A stretch of DNA of 64,000 nt, taken from assembly GCA_008921705.1 (NCBI GenBank), contig VFFE01009182.1, positions 1 through 64,000 of the forward strand. Reading direction: 5' to 3'. The translations under genes and the position numbers were made by a program. The stretch is from Burhinus oedicnemus (lineage: Eukaryota > Chordata > Aves > Charadriiformes > Burhinidae). This document shows, piece after piece, positions 38,196 to 50,500 of the stretch; position 1 is the stretch's first letter, and every line of letters starts with the position of its first letter. The notes beneath the pieces are model-generated. The model was not told the origin of the DNA. It saw nothing but the letters and a program-made list of their open reading frames with translations, and did not search any database.

Positions 38196-40871
38196 ATTAC
38201 ACATTGCCCATGTTCATTGTCTTGAGGCTCATTGTACATAGCGATATCCGGTAGAGATTGACAAAGATGTCTAATAAACAAAACTGTCTCTTTCCAGTTG
38301 CCTGTGAATTGCAGGCAACTCTCCAACCATTCACAGCCCAGAGAAGTATTTTTGGGTATGGGCAGCTCATCAGTTCAGCGGAGATATTGCTATGCCTTAG
38401 CAGGGCAGCTAACTTAGGACAAGTAACTTATCCTGTGGATTTTGTCTTAACAGTTCTGTGAATGTAACTATCTGGTTATAATTTATGATAGAAACACAAG
38501 AGGTGGGAATACTGATTGAGAGTTACTCTGGGAATGGGGAAGAGATGGGTAAGCTGAGCTACATTGTTTAAATCCTGTCACTGGCAGACTATAAGCATCT
38601 TTAAAACCCCATGAAAAGTGTAGATTCCTCTTCTAAAGACAAGATTAACTGTTTTCTGTTGCCAAATACTCTTCAAGGAGTTGTTACAATTTGTAAACAA
38701 ACAAATTTCTTTGCCATTACAAATCACCAGCTCAGGCAGATTCTAGTCAGTGTGTCCCCTCGTCACCCTGCTGCACTGTCCATGTTGAAGACGCACCCCT
38801 TTTATTCCACCAAAGCTGGGTTGTTGTTCTGTTGGGTTTTTTTAATGAACCAGCTTGAAGGTGAGATGCTGGCCTGCTTTTGTGAGTCGAGATGATAGAG
38901 TTGATCCTTTGGTTGAACTGTACTGACAAGCAGGCTGAGGCTTTCTGAAAGCCCTTTCAGTTTAGGTCCATTCAACTCTTTGCGACACCAAAATAAGCTT
39001 AAGTTTTGTAAGAGATGGTTTTACAGCCGAATTATCTTAATCCTTTCCCATATAATTTTAAGAAAAATAGCTACAATAAGCGCAATGTGCAAGTCTCCAG
39101 CCTGTTCTCTCAGTCCTTGCAGATGCAGGTACTAACGTGCTGGAATTCAGCAACAGTGCTTGTATTGGTGAAAACTGCTTGTAAAACTTAAGAGTTGTAA
39201 GATAATTCTTAATGCATGTAACTTGGCTACTCAGTGTTAAGTAGCAAATCTAGCTAAATTAAATATTAAGATGCTTAGGCTCCGCTTGCAACATCTTTAG
39301 CTTTAAACTCTGAGTGCATTTCTTTATATTGGGGAAAAAAAAAAAAAGGTAACTTGAAGTTTTAATAATGAGGTGGTTTGAAGATCAAGTCCTGAAACAA
39401 GTCCCAAAAGGAGGAAAATTATTCTGATTAGCATATTGGAAAGCGAATTAAGGTAAAGCCAGCTCTCCATAGGGAAGGGAGAGTTGGTTAGCTATCTCAG
39501 CTAAGTAGAAAACATGATGTCTAAATGAACTAGGCTAGATGTGTTTTTCTATGTAAAGAGTGACTTACACCAAGTAAAAAGCCATGTGATTCAGGCAAGG
39601 AAAAATACTGTCTCACTGGGAATAATGAAGTATGATTCTTTTTAAAAGAAAATTAGAATTCAGTTCTGTAGTTCCCTCACCCCATTTTAGTGGCAGCCTG
39701 CCTCATGAGGTTTCAGTGGCTTTGTCTTTACTTTCCATGTTTATTCATCATTTATAGTACACTGAAGGCCTTTTTGTGAGAAAGCGATATTATCCTGCCA
39801 TGATTACTTCATGGATATTAAAAAGGGAAATCATAAATTCTATGCTGTTTTCTTAATTTATGTACCCAGTATCTTTTTTCCCCTATGCTAACAATGAAGG
39901 ACAGAGTCCAACACAGATTTTGTAAGTCACAGGCAGTGTAGTTCCAAAAAGGCTGGTTTGTATGAGATTATCATCACAAAAGACTTCCAGAGACCTTGCA
40001 GGTACCAGATTCTTGAGAGGAACTGGCTCCTGTTCCAGCTCATGGCAATGCAGTCTTTATGGACGTACCCCAGATTCCTCTGTCAGTGGATGCATGCAGT
40101 GTGCTTCTAGACCTGTGCAGCATAAATGTTATGGGTCAAAACCATTCTCTTTGAGCTTTGGACTGTAAAATAAAGAATAGTAAAAATTCCTGTAGCCCTG
40201 TTGAAATCCATCTCCTGAGCAGCAGAACTGGGTTCTGCTGGTGGCAGGTAGCGCGCTGTCAGCCCCAGCAGCGAGATCTGCCCCTTGATTCCTACACTGC
40301 TTGGATAGCTGACTCATCTGAAGACTTCCAGTTGTTCTGAGGTCTGAGTGCAAGGATGCCAGGCAGCGTGTATCACCATATAATTGACCTGATATTGTTC
40401 ATTTATCAGAAAGACTGTCGCTGGCTTGAGGGGCAATAGATCCAGCCCACTAGCTATGAGCGGTGTCAGAAACCTACACCAAGGCACCCCAGTTCTTTGT
40501 GCTACTTGTTTGAAGTGGCACCCCCCATTTTTTTGGACCATTATAGTTACTTTGGGAACAAAGATGTAACAGGTATGTATGGAGCTTTATAACACTGTGA
40601 GACAGACTGGGATGTGCAAAACCAAGATATTTTTTTTTAATAGACAGTATTTATGTACATAATTGTATTAAGTTTGAGAAAAATACAGGGCAAGTACAGA
40701 AAGAATGTAAACATGGATGTGAATGGAATGGACTAAACTAGTGCAAGCCTGGCTGGTGGGTGCTGAGAAAGGATGCAAAAAAAAGCAAAGAAAAAGAAAA
40801 AGGAAAGTGTAGCACAGAAAATCAGGGGGCAATTCTATCAAACCAAAATTAGGCAAGCATGAAGTAAAGAG

Positions 40872-40940
40872 ATTGAATTTTGATGGAGTTACTCTGGATT
40901 TAAGTACTTGTTTAACTGAAAGCTGTACCTGGCCTTGAGC
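40872..40940 (+). repeat. Ancient motif family, copy 2
   Basis: Reads tgatggagttactctggatt, then 'taagtacttgtttaactgaa' and 'agctgtacctggcc'. This is the longest of the four copies in the window and carries the downstream 'gtaactgagagcagaat'-like block. Confidence 0.65.
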
Positions 40941-41282
40941 ACAGACAACATGCCTCTCCATAGTCTTCTAGTTCTTGCCCTGAAACAACCTCTTTCTACC
41001 AGCACAACATGATTCACTGTTTTACAAAGAGTATCCATGTTCTTTATGATGTGTAGCTTAGTGTTCCCCAACTGAGAGCAGGGCCAGTTTGTGTTAGGCA
41101 TGGCACAAGCATTCTGTTCCTCCACAGCATGCAAACCCTGTTCAGACATTCCCCAAGTATTAATCACCACGGTACTCTAGAGCTGAGACTGATGATGGCA
41201 AGGCTTGGTAATAATAATGGGTGTTTTATATCATCAAGAAGTGCATCAGGAAGTAAACTCTTTCTGGAGATATACTAACTGA

Positions 41283-41730
41283 CATTCGTAGAATCGCAGA
41301 ATGGTTTGAGTTGGAAGGGACCTTAAAGATCACCTAGTTCCGACCCCCCTGCCATGGGCAGGGACACCTTCCACTAGAACAGGTTGCTCAAAGCCCCATC
41401 CAACCTGGCCTTGAATGGTTCCAGGGATGGGGCATCCACAGCTTCCCTGGGCAACCTGTTCCAGTTTCTCACCACCCTCACAGTAAAGAATTTCTTCCTA
41501 ATATCTAATGTAAATCTGTGGTTTAAAATCGTTACCCCTTGTCCTATCACTACACTCCCTGATAGAGTCCCTCTCCATCTTTCTTATGAGCCCCCTTTAG
41601 ATACTGAAAGGGCACAATAAGGTCTCCCCAGAGCCTTCTCTTCTCCAGGCTGAACAACCCCAACGCTCTGAGCCTCTCTTCACTGGAGAGGTGCTCCAGC
41701 CCCCTGATCATCACATTACAGGAGGCTGAG
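41283..41730 (-). mobile_element. CR1 LINE 3' fragment
   Basis: The plus strand opens with 'tagaatcgcagaatggtttg' and 'agttggaagggacctt', passes through 'ttgctcaaagccccatccaa' and 'tgggcaacctgttccagt', and ends near ggagaggtgctccagccccc. This is the reverse complement of a CR1 3' end of about 440 bp, well preserved. Confidence 0.95.
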
Positions 41731-44049
41731 CCAGAGTCTGCAGGACTCAACAGGACATTTGCTGTAGACAGCAGTGTTCCTGACCAGAGTTGTCACATTT
41801 CATGCTAAACAGAATGAAAAACACAGGCCATTTGAGCTGACCTTAATATTCCTCATTCTCTGACAAGCACGTGCATACATGATTATGCTGTATGGACAAT
41901 TGTAATTTTCCACTCCAAAAGTTACTTCAGTCTGTTTCCTGTCTATGGCATTAATTTGCAATCAACTTTGGGATTTCTTCTAAAGCACGGCATTCATTTT
42001 TAATTTATATTTTTTAAATATCACAAAAACATTTGCATTAGCATTAAGTGATTACCATCACTCATACTATCCAGCCATCAGGTACGTGGCTTGCTATGAG
42101 GATGATCCTCGCAGAGGAAGAACACAGTAAGCCATGGCTTTTTTGGGTCTCTCTGTTCCAATGTGTGTTGTAAACTCAATGGCAAAAGCAACAAACTATT
42201 TTTCACCCTAAGATACACCCATTTGAACTTACAGTAAAGGCAAATTTTACAAAGCTTTCATTCTGTATGGGCCTTTATGACTAGCCACATCTTTGAGTGC
42301 ATTCCAGTAATGCCTTAAGCGCTGTGCCTAACATCTGTCCAGTGGGGTTTGTTCTCTCACTGTTGCCATATGTCCATGCTTTCCAATTGATCTTTTCAAC
42401 AAAAAAGCATCAGTCTCTCTAGACTTTGCTTCCTGCTATTTTTGCTCAAACTTTCCTTCCTCAGATAAGGCCTGTCTTCATCCAGATATCCAAAGCAACT
42501 TAGCAGGCTACTGAGTAGCTTCATCAGTTGCAGTTGCTGTGTGGGAAGATACAGACTTCTTTTCTCAAAATAGCTCTTCTGTGAACTTGTGTGTTATTTC
42601 CTTTTCCTGCCTCCTAAGACCTTGAATAGTTCCCTAATTTTGGTTGTTGGAAAGCTGTCACTAAGCTCTTCTCATTGCCTAAGCAGAAACAAAACAGAAA
42701 TTTCAGTATGCATGACCATCTCAAAACCAGAGCCTGCTATGAGCCTACAGTTCTGGGATAGCTCTTCTGACGGTGAGACTCAGTCCTGATGGGCAATGAT
42801 AGCGGTTGAAGTGCATCGACTCCAGTGTGTTTGACCCATTTGGCAAGTGAGGTTCTTTATGTGTGCCTGCTGTCACATGCAGGGCTTTCCACCATCCAAA
42901 CCTGCCCCAAATGCCTACAGCTAGTCCTCTGGCACAAAAGCCTCTTCTTCAGAAGTGGATGTTTTATCCTTGGAAGACAACAACTAACAGTGTCACCAAA
43001 AGCCCTGTCTGCCTTTTTGGCACAATAAAGATCCCCTGAGCTTTCTCAATAAGTTTTCTTCAGTTTCTTTGCAGAAAGCCTTCCCTCTTCAAGTGCAATT
43101 TTTCCATCCCCCCTGCTGTCCCATTCAGTGTTAGGAATGAATCATGGCTGTCATAATCTGTTCAAATCGAGCTCACAGTTTCTCAGCACTGTAAATGAAA
43201 CTAATTTTTGCTGTCGCAAGGATGGCCTTGCCCTAATGTGAGAAGGGAAGGAATAAAGGGAAAGATTAGGGTGGTCCTGAATTCAAACTTGCTGCTTCTG
43301 CCATTGCCAGTGCAGTGGGAAGAGGGGAGGGTAGTGCCTGCTGCATCCACATGGGCTGTCTTCATCAACCACAGGTAGCACGGAGAGGAACAACAGGCAT
43401 GGAACAACAGGCAAATGGAGAGAAACCTGAAAAAACACATAATCCTCTACAGCAGGCAGGAGTCTTGTGGAAAATTAGTACATTAAGAATACTAGTAACT
43501 ATAGTTGCAGTTAGTGAGACTCACAGTTATTCCCATAGTATTTTTTAATTATGGGATTTCAAAGCATCTACAAGAAAAAAAAAAAAAAAAAAAAAAAAAC
43601 AACAAAAAACCTCAAACAAACAAAAACAACAAAAAAACCCCCAAAACTGAACCACTAAAAAACCGCCAACATTTAGAAGGTTTTGAGCCTCAAATCAATA
43701 CTTCTCACTTGGTATAAATATAAATAAAATTGTATAAACAAAAACTCAGTTAATTTGTAAAGTCAAGCACTCAGAAAATGTTACAAATATATTTCTGTAC
43801 AAATTTATTGTGGTTTTTTTTACACAGGGGCTGCAGGTCCCAAAGCATCTTACAAACACCCAAAAATCTTCACTAAACCTCTCTAAGAAGGTGAGATACG
43901 GACTGGATAAGTGGGAATAAAGTGGATGGAAAATTGGCTGGACTGCCTGACTCAAAAAGTTGGGGTCAGCAGTACAAAATCCATCTGGTGGCAGGTTACT
44001 ACTAGTGGTGTCCCTCTGGAACGGATACTGTGGCATACCAAATTGTAGG
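41731..44049. other. Intergenic with A-rich tract and a decayed repeat
   Basis: A pure A run at 43575-43599 passes into an A/C-rich low-complexity stretch to about 43665. At 43830-43920 the phrase gtcccaaagcatcttacaaa followed by 'ctaagaaggtgagatacgga' resembles an ancient MIR/L2/L3-type tail, but weakly. Confidence 0.5.
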
Positions 44050-44470
44050 GATGTAGCTGATATCACGAAGGCGATCAGAAGGCTGGAGCACCTCTCGTAT
44101 GAAGAGAGTTGGGGTTGTTCAGTCTAGAGAAGGCTCTGGGGAGACCTTAGAGCAGCCTTCCAGTGTCTGAAGGGGGCCTGCAAGAGATCTGGAGAGGGAC
44201 TTTTTACAAGGGCATGTAGTGATAGGACAAGGGGTAATGGCTTCAAACTGGAAGGGGGTAGATTTAGATTAGATCTCAGGAAGAAATTTTTCACTATGAG
44301 GGTGGTGAGGCACCGGAACATGTTGCCCAGAGAGGTTGTGGATGCCCCATCCTTGGAAGTGTTCAAGGCCAGGTTGGATGGGGCTTTGAGCAACCCCATG
44401 GCAAGGGGGTTGGAACTAGATGATCTCTAAGGTCCCTTCCAACCTAAAGCATTCTATGATTCTATGATAT
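44050..44470 (+). mobile_element. CR1 LINE 3' fragment
   Basis: Starts in the ORF2 end (gaaggctggagcacctctcg) and runs through gataggacaaggggtaatgg and 'gttgcccagagaggttgtgg'. It ends at the canonical terminus: 'ggttggaactagatgatctc' then repeated ATTCTATG. Little diverged compared with the other copies. Confidence 0.96.
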
Positions 44471-44477
44471 GCTGGAG

Positions 44478-45260
44478 GCTGCTATTTAGAGGGACCCTGA
44501 CAGGTGGACTGACAGGAGCCTCATGACAATGCGCAAAGGCAAATGCCTTTGGGACGGACTAACCTCATGCAACAGTTTGGTATGGTCAACTGTCTAGAAA
44601 GCAGCTTTTCAGAAAGGGACCTGGGTGTTCTGGTGGACCTCAAGCTGAATGTGTGGCACCAATATGCCACTGTGGCAAAGACCAACCCTGTGCTGGGCTG
44701 TATTAGCAAGGGTATAGCCAGCAGGTCAAGAGAGGTCATTCTTCTCTTTTATTCCACACTTTTGAAACTACAACTGGAGTACTGTGTCTGCTCTGGGGTT
44801 CCCCAGTTCACGAAATTCATTGACAAACTGGAGCAAGACAAGCAGAGGGCGACCAGGATGGTGAGGGGGCAGGAACACATGATGTTTGAAGAGAGACTGT
44901 CAGAGCTGGGTTTGTCCAGTCATATGATGAGAAGGCCAAGGGGACATATTATTGGTCTCCACGACTCAGTAACAGGAGTCAGACTTTCCTGTGTGGTGCA
45001 CACTGATAGGATGAAAGGCATTGGGCACAAACTGCAGCAAGGGAAGTTCATTCAGCTGTTAGGAAGACAATTTTCACCACGAGCGTAGTTCAGCACTAGA
45101 ACAGGCTGCCCAGAGAAGATGTGTCGTTTCCATCCCAGCAGACATTGAAAACTCGACTGGACAAGGTCCTGAGCCATCTGATCCAGCTGGACTAACTTTG
45201 CATGGGAGGAGGGACAAGATGACTTCCCAAGGTCTCTTCCAACCTAAATGACCCCAATTC
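44478..45260 (+). mobile_element. CR1 LINE fragment (ORF2 end plus 3' UTR)
   Basis: An open frame (44543-45088) still reads as the C-terminal part of CR1 ORF2, with 'ERDLGVLVD', 'ASRSREVILLFYS', 'LEYCVCSG' and 'QRATRMVRGQEHM'. The 3' block then ends 'tctcttccaacctaaatgac'. It lies directly after another CR1 3' end in the same orientation. Confidence 0.93.
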
Positions 45261-45911
45261 TAAAGTGAAGGGCCACTGAGGGCAAGCTCAGCCCCACTAA
45301 AAGCTGTTGTTTCTGATATGAACTTACTGGTTGAAGGGGATGGGAAGTGCTTTTCATGCCATCCCACGAAAACAGTTGAGATTTTAGAATTTACAAATTC
45401 TTTTAGTAGGTGAACACCAAGGCCTTTCTAGGTTTTGTCTGGTTTGTTTTTTGTTTCTCTAAAAGGACATGAGAAAAGATTAGCTATTTGTCTGGTAATC
45501 AAATAGCAGTTGAACCTGAACCTGGAGCTCTTTCATCCAAGAAGAGTGCCCTGATCCTCAGGCCAGAAAGTGCTAGCTTCCCTCCACTTTCCCTGGCACA
45601 GCATATACTTTATCAGGAAACATAGCTCCAAAAAGGGTAAGTGAGGCATTTTTGCAGGGAAAATAATTTAGTTAGAAATTTCTGACCAGGTCTACATGAC
45701 CTCTGCAGTGCAGGACCACACAGCAACTTTAGAACAAAAAGTAAAGAAAAAACTCACATTGCAAACTGCTGTATTTCTGAAATAGAAGGAAATTGTGAAG
45801 ACAAAGATGTTGGCCAGTATTTTGGGATTAACACCTCTGAAATGTGAAATATGTCCCTAGACAGATTATAATCATAAATGATAGAACTTTGCTTTTGTGT
45901 CTTACGCAGTA

Positions 45912-46556
45912 ATGATGTATTTGATCAGAGCAGGGACTTCCCACAGGAAAAAAGCAAGAATGAGACTTCAGGCTTTCAGCTTATGTGGTCATCGGGCATG
46001 TTGTGACTGTGGTGCTTTCGTGTGTGGCAAGAGGGGCAGTGGTAACTACAGCTTTGGAGCAGACTTTGTGAGCAAGATTAAAATGCTTTCAGTGATAAAG
46101 ACTGTGATGTTATCTTCCTTGCATCACTCAAACAGTGCAAAGAGACGTAAATCTGTCCTAAATATCACATCAGATCTTTGTTGGCTGCTTCGTCGCCACC
46201 CCTTTTGCCAGAGACAGTTAGTTACAGCTGGAAAATGCTCCTATCTGCATGATAGTGTCCTGTCGGCCAAGTCTGAGGAGGTGAACATAGGGGAAAAACT
46301 CACCCTTGTGATTCTTATTGCCCCTCCTTCAGCTGAATCCAGATTGCATTCAGCTGAAAATGTGATATTTTATCTTTCCATTTTGATCTTCCATTGCAGT
46401 CATGAGCTCATCAGGGTGGGCATTGCCTCTGCTTGGGTGTCCAGTGCCTACCACAGCAGGTTCCTGGCCCCTGGGCACTACTGCAATAGAGTAATTATCC
46501 CAAGCCATCCAGATGTGGGCACAATCGTACTGTGGGTACCAGTGATAGCAGAATAA
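45912..46556 (+). other. Unassigned 214-codon open frame
   Basis: The frame runs from an ATG at 45912 to TAA at 46554 (still open upstream to 45897). It includes a cysteine cluster 'CGHRACCDCGAFVCG' and a hydrophobic stretch 'VIFYLSILIFHC'. The 18 bases before the frame (gcttttgtgtcttacgcag region) resemble a splice acceptor. No family is recognised and no neighbouring exon could be linked. A chance open frame remains the simplest reading. Confidence 0.2.
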
Positions 46557-47324
46557 GAACCAGGAGGAAGTTATTTTTATGCTGCTGGTAATTACAGGGC
46601 ATTTGGGGAGAGCATCTGGAACAGCACGCTGCCATGCTGTGTGTTAGCTCTCAGTGTCGTACTATGTTGTCTTGAATGTTATGAAGACTTTTTATCCAGC
46701 TCCCAATTGCTTGGTGAATACAGGGAGGGTTATGCTGAATGGATTTGATGGTAAAAATTGACCATCCTGACTTGTAGCTGGCTGGCATTTGGGTGAGGCC
46801 CGAGGAGGCTTTAAAGCTGCCCTTTGCCATCACAGGCACATTTGGGAGTTCCCGAGAAACCTAAGAGGACTTGGCTCCCCACAGCCGCCCTGGGAAGCCC
46901 AGGAAACCTTTTCTTAGAACATGTCTGCTGTCTTGATTCTGGTTTGGCTCAAGCACAGATCCTGGATCCTTGCTTTGACTCCTGGATCCCACTGCCCTCC
47001 CTGGTTCTCTGTGTCCTGCCCCAGCCCTTTGCACTGCCCCTGCAGCCCACCCTGCACCCTCTCTTGGTGCGGAGGGGGAGGACGGCCCTGCTAGACTGCT
47101 AACAAAGGTCTTCCAGAAAAGGCTTCACCACATCCAAAGCCAGGATGTAACTCCAGAGAAAAACATCGTTTTCCTGAACGGGGCCACTGTGTTCAAATCA
47201 GGCAAGGAAAGTTTTTAAATAGCTTTAGCAAAGCCTGTTTACCAAGCCTGTGAACTCTCAGGCCATGAGAGGGAGCTTTTAAAATGCTCTACATGTACAG
47301 GAAAGCCTTTTGTCTTCACCAGTT

Positions 47325-47560
47325 CAACACGGCCCGTCCTGGCCGCGCTGCCCAGCTTACCAGCGGGCTCCCATCCTGTGCCCCTCTGCTCTCCGCTGCC
47401 TGCTGAGAGCGAAAGATGCCGGCAGCGCGCGGTGACGCAGCCGCCCGGTTTTGGAGCAGTTCTTATCTCGTGTTTATGCTCTCAGCGTACAGTGCGCGGT
47501 CGCAGAAGCAGCCTGCTGCAGATCCGCCCGCCTTGGCTGGTGACAGAAAATGTGCTGCCT
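47325..47560. promoter_or_regulatory. Isolated CpG-rich islet, candidate distal promoter
   Basis: About 20 CpG dinucleotides in about 235 bp, including gccggcagcgcgcggtgacg and tgcgcggtcgcag, inside an otherwise CpG-poor intergenic region. No TATA box or clear first-exon donor can be assigned. It could serve an unseen transcript or an upstream first exon of the next gene (RNF19A expected). Confidence 0.4.
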
Positions 47561-50500
47561 GGTGTGTTCAGAGGGGTGACTAAGTCAAAGGGGATTCCTT
47601 TGCTTTCCGTCACCCCAGTGTTTTCATTTCTTCTTTCACTTTTAATAAATCTTTAAGTTTAGAAAGACATTGTGTGTGAGAGGTTATGCACAATTTGGCA
47701 GAGGGGTGTTAGTTGTTAAACTGTTAGCCTTAATAAATGGTTTTGCCTCATGGTGATAAGACCAGTATTTCCGATAAGTCTGTTGCAACCGACATAAGAA
47801 GTCTCATAACACAGTTAAATAATAAGCATTTCTTACAGCTCGGAGCCAGGGGACAGGGTCAGGCACCCAACTGCCACAGCACCATATATTTAAACAGTCA
47901 GCTATGCCACTGTGGTAGTTGTCGTCAGGGACTGATGTTATACACAGTTATTTTCTCCTCTGGCCTCATTTCACATCCCTGTAACCCTGGGGTCTTCACC
48001 AGAGAACAAAACGACGTGATACAGTGAGGAAAAAGGCAGAGTTTAAGGTATTTGAGTTCCTTCGTTGTATTTCTAGATTATCCAGTGTTCAACATTGGAG
48101 GAGATGGTCTTAACTGGTGCTCTAAGATGGTGCTTAAGTTTTGAAGTTTCAGAACTTCTCATTTGCAAAACACCCCTATCATGTTCTTGTACATTTTGTA
48201 CCTGTAGGTAGACATATCTATGTAACAATTTGAGGCCCAGCTGGATGGATTATTCTTCTCAAACTTTTGGATGGAAATCTTCTTGAGCTTTTAAAAATAT
48301 TCATGACTGGATTATAACATTTTGATATGTGGTCTTCTTTTTGGAAGATGGGTTGGAATGTTTTTAAGTTTGTAATTTTTCTTACTACGCAAATCTGCCT
48401 AGAGAAGGAGGCAGATTTAACCTTTTTAAGAGGCCCTCTCAGGCTTATAACCGCCACAGTCCATATTCTGTGTGGGGACCCTTTGACACTGTCTTGGAGC
48501 ATTTATCTGCAAACTTATCAAAGCTCAAATATTTGATCAGTTCCAATATAGACAGCCTCTGCTCAGATGCTCCAGCATCCATCCAGTACGACATGCTTCT
48601 CCTTCGTTTGGATCAATAATGGCTAATAAGGATGAAGGTAACACATCAGACTCCTTCAGCGGACTATTGCTGCTTTCTGACAAGCTGTTGGCTGAAAGGA
48701 GGGACCCTGCAGGCAGTTTCTGTTAAGAAGATAAAATAACAACAAACAGGTTTTTTAATGCAATCCCTTTCATTTACAAAGCATGTGCAAAAGTCTGTTT
48801 CTTTTAGAGCAGAAGAAATCAAATAGGAGTGACAGCATCTTGGAGCTGGGAACAAAGACATTATCTTTCAGCCAAGAGTCTGTGGTCGTGTGGGGGGATT
48901 TTTCCTGCTATGAAAACTTCTATGTTTGTCTGCACTTAGTTGCTATCTTTTTTTCCTGTCCTGTGTCTGCACGTCTTTTACATCACACAAACCACCAGAG
49001 ATACCAAAGGAGCTGCTCTGCCTTTGTTATGAAGCGAAATCTTTATTGTTCGAGTGATTTGGTTCCACAAGGGAGCCTAAGCCTTTCCGTAACGATGGGA
49101 AGTGGCTATGTCCAGCCCCTAACATTACTTAGCGTTGTAATAGCTCCGCAAGCCTAAGGACACAGACAAGGAAAGGATTGTAGGTCTAATTTTTCATGAG
49201 ACCACCCTATGCACTCGAAAACTACACATAAATCTTTGGGCAACCAAGCTTTTTTCATAGGTCTGAGACAGAAGCCGCAATTTTCATGATACTGGTTGGG
49301 AACAATTGCTTTGAGATCAGTTTCCTCTCAATAAAATAATTTTAATAGACTAAGGTAATGACACCCATGGACCACAGAGGGTGTTATGCTTGGGGGAGAT
49401 GGTGACAGGTAGGGAGCACTTGAGGACTGAGAAGGACTAGCAGGTGTAGGATGTGTGAAACACTGCAGGATGACACGAAGCAAATGTCTCTGCTCCTCTA
49501 GTGGTTCGTAGCAGCTAGTAGAGGTGAATATTATTTCCTAGGCTTATTTTTGGTACGTCTTTCTTGCGAACTGGCAAGTAGAGGTGGGGTAGTTGTTTTG
49601 TGAAAAATGTTCTCTCACAGGAAGCTGGCTTAAAGGTTGTCTTGGAGACGTCATCCTGCTGGGCAGTGGTCCTAGGCTCGCTTCTTCAGAGACTGTGGCA
49701 CATCATGGCTAGGGTCTTCCCCCCTCAAATTCTGCACTGGGGGGAGCAGTAAAAAAAGGAATCCAAAATACAGTCACGTGGATTTTCTAGTGATTTTAGG
49801 GTGCCTTTTTTTTCTTGTCTTGTCTTGTCTAATAAACTTGTCCAGCCATCCCCAAGTAATTTTGAGTATCATTTCTGGCACAAGTGAAAAAACACACTAC
49901 CGATTCCTTTCAGGTTAGTTTAACTATGAGAGGGCGTGAGTGTGGTTATGTGTGGGTGTGGTGCGTGCGTATGCTTATCAAAATCAGATAACACCAGAAA
50001 ACTAATTAGAACTTTTAACTGTCGTTGCAATCTCTTCTGTGGAAGAGAAGTTTTCACATGAATATTTTCTGCATTAGAGGTGAAATCAGATCCCCGTCCC
50101 GCACTTGGTGTGTTTGGAGCATTGCCAAAAAAACTCTTTTAAAAAGGCATTCCATCTGGAATATGTCATGGACTGTTCCTGCTCCCAGCTCTGACGGATT
50201 TCAGACAGGGAGCTGGAATGCAGACTTCCCAGTCACACACAGGAGTGGTGGCATTCAGGGGGCTCACATTGCAACCTAGAGAAAATAAGCACCAAGGCAG
50301 GGGCAGTATCGCATGAAGATGACAGGGAGAAATATGCAAATGCCATGTGCTGTGTATAGGGAGCTCAGCAAATCCACAGCTCTACAAATCTGCATTTAAC
50401 ACTAGCCAGAGCTTAAGTCAGTGGAATGATTATCTGGGATTTACACATACGTACTTCTACTAAAAAGTGATTTTTATTGCTTTAAAAGGCAATATCCCCA

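Larger units (their letters stand above)
36483..41282. other. Intergenic, otherwise nothing recognised
   Basis: Contains the two motif copies above; the rest is unassigned. Confidence 0.55.

Noticed and set aside
38390..38500. MIR-like phrase 'gacaagtaacttatcctgtg' with a following tail
   Set aside because: Only one short block resembles MIR; the flanks do not follow the consensus order well enough.
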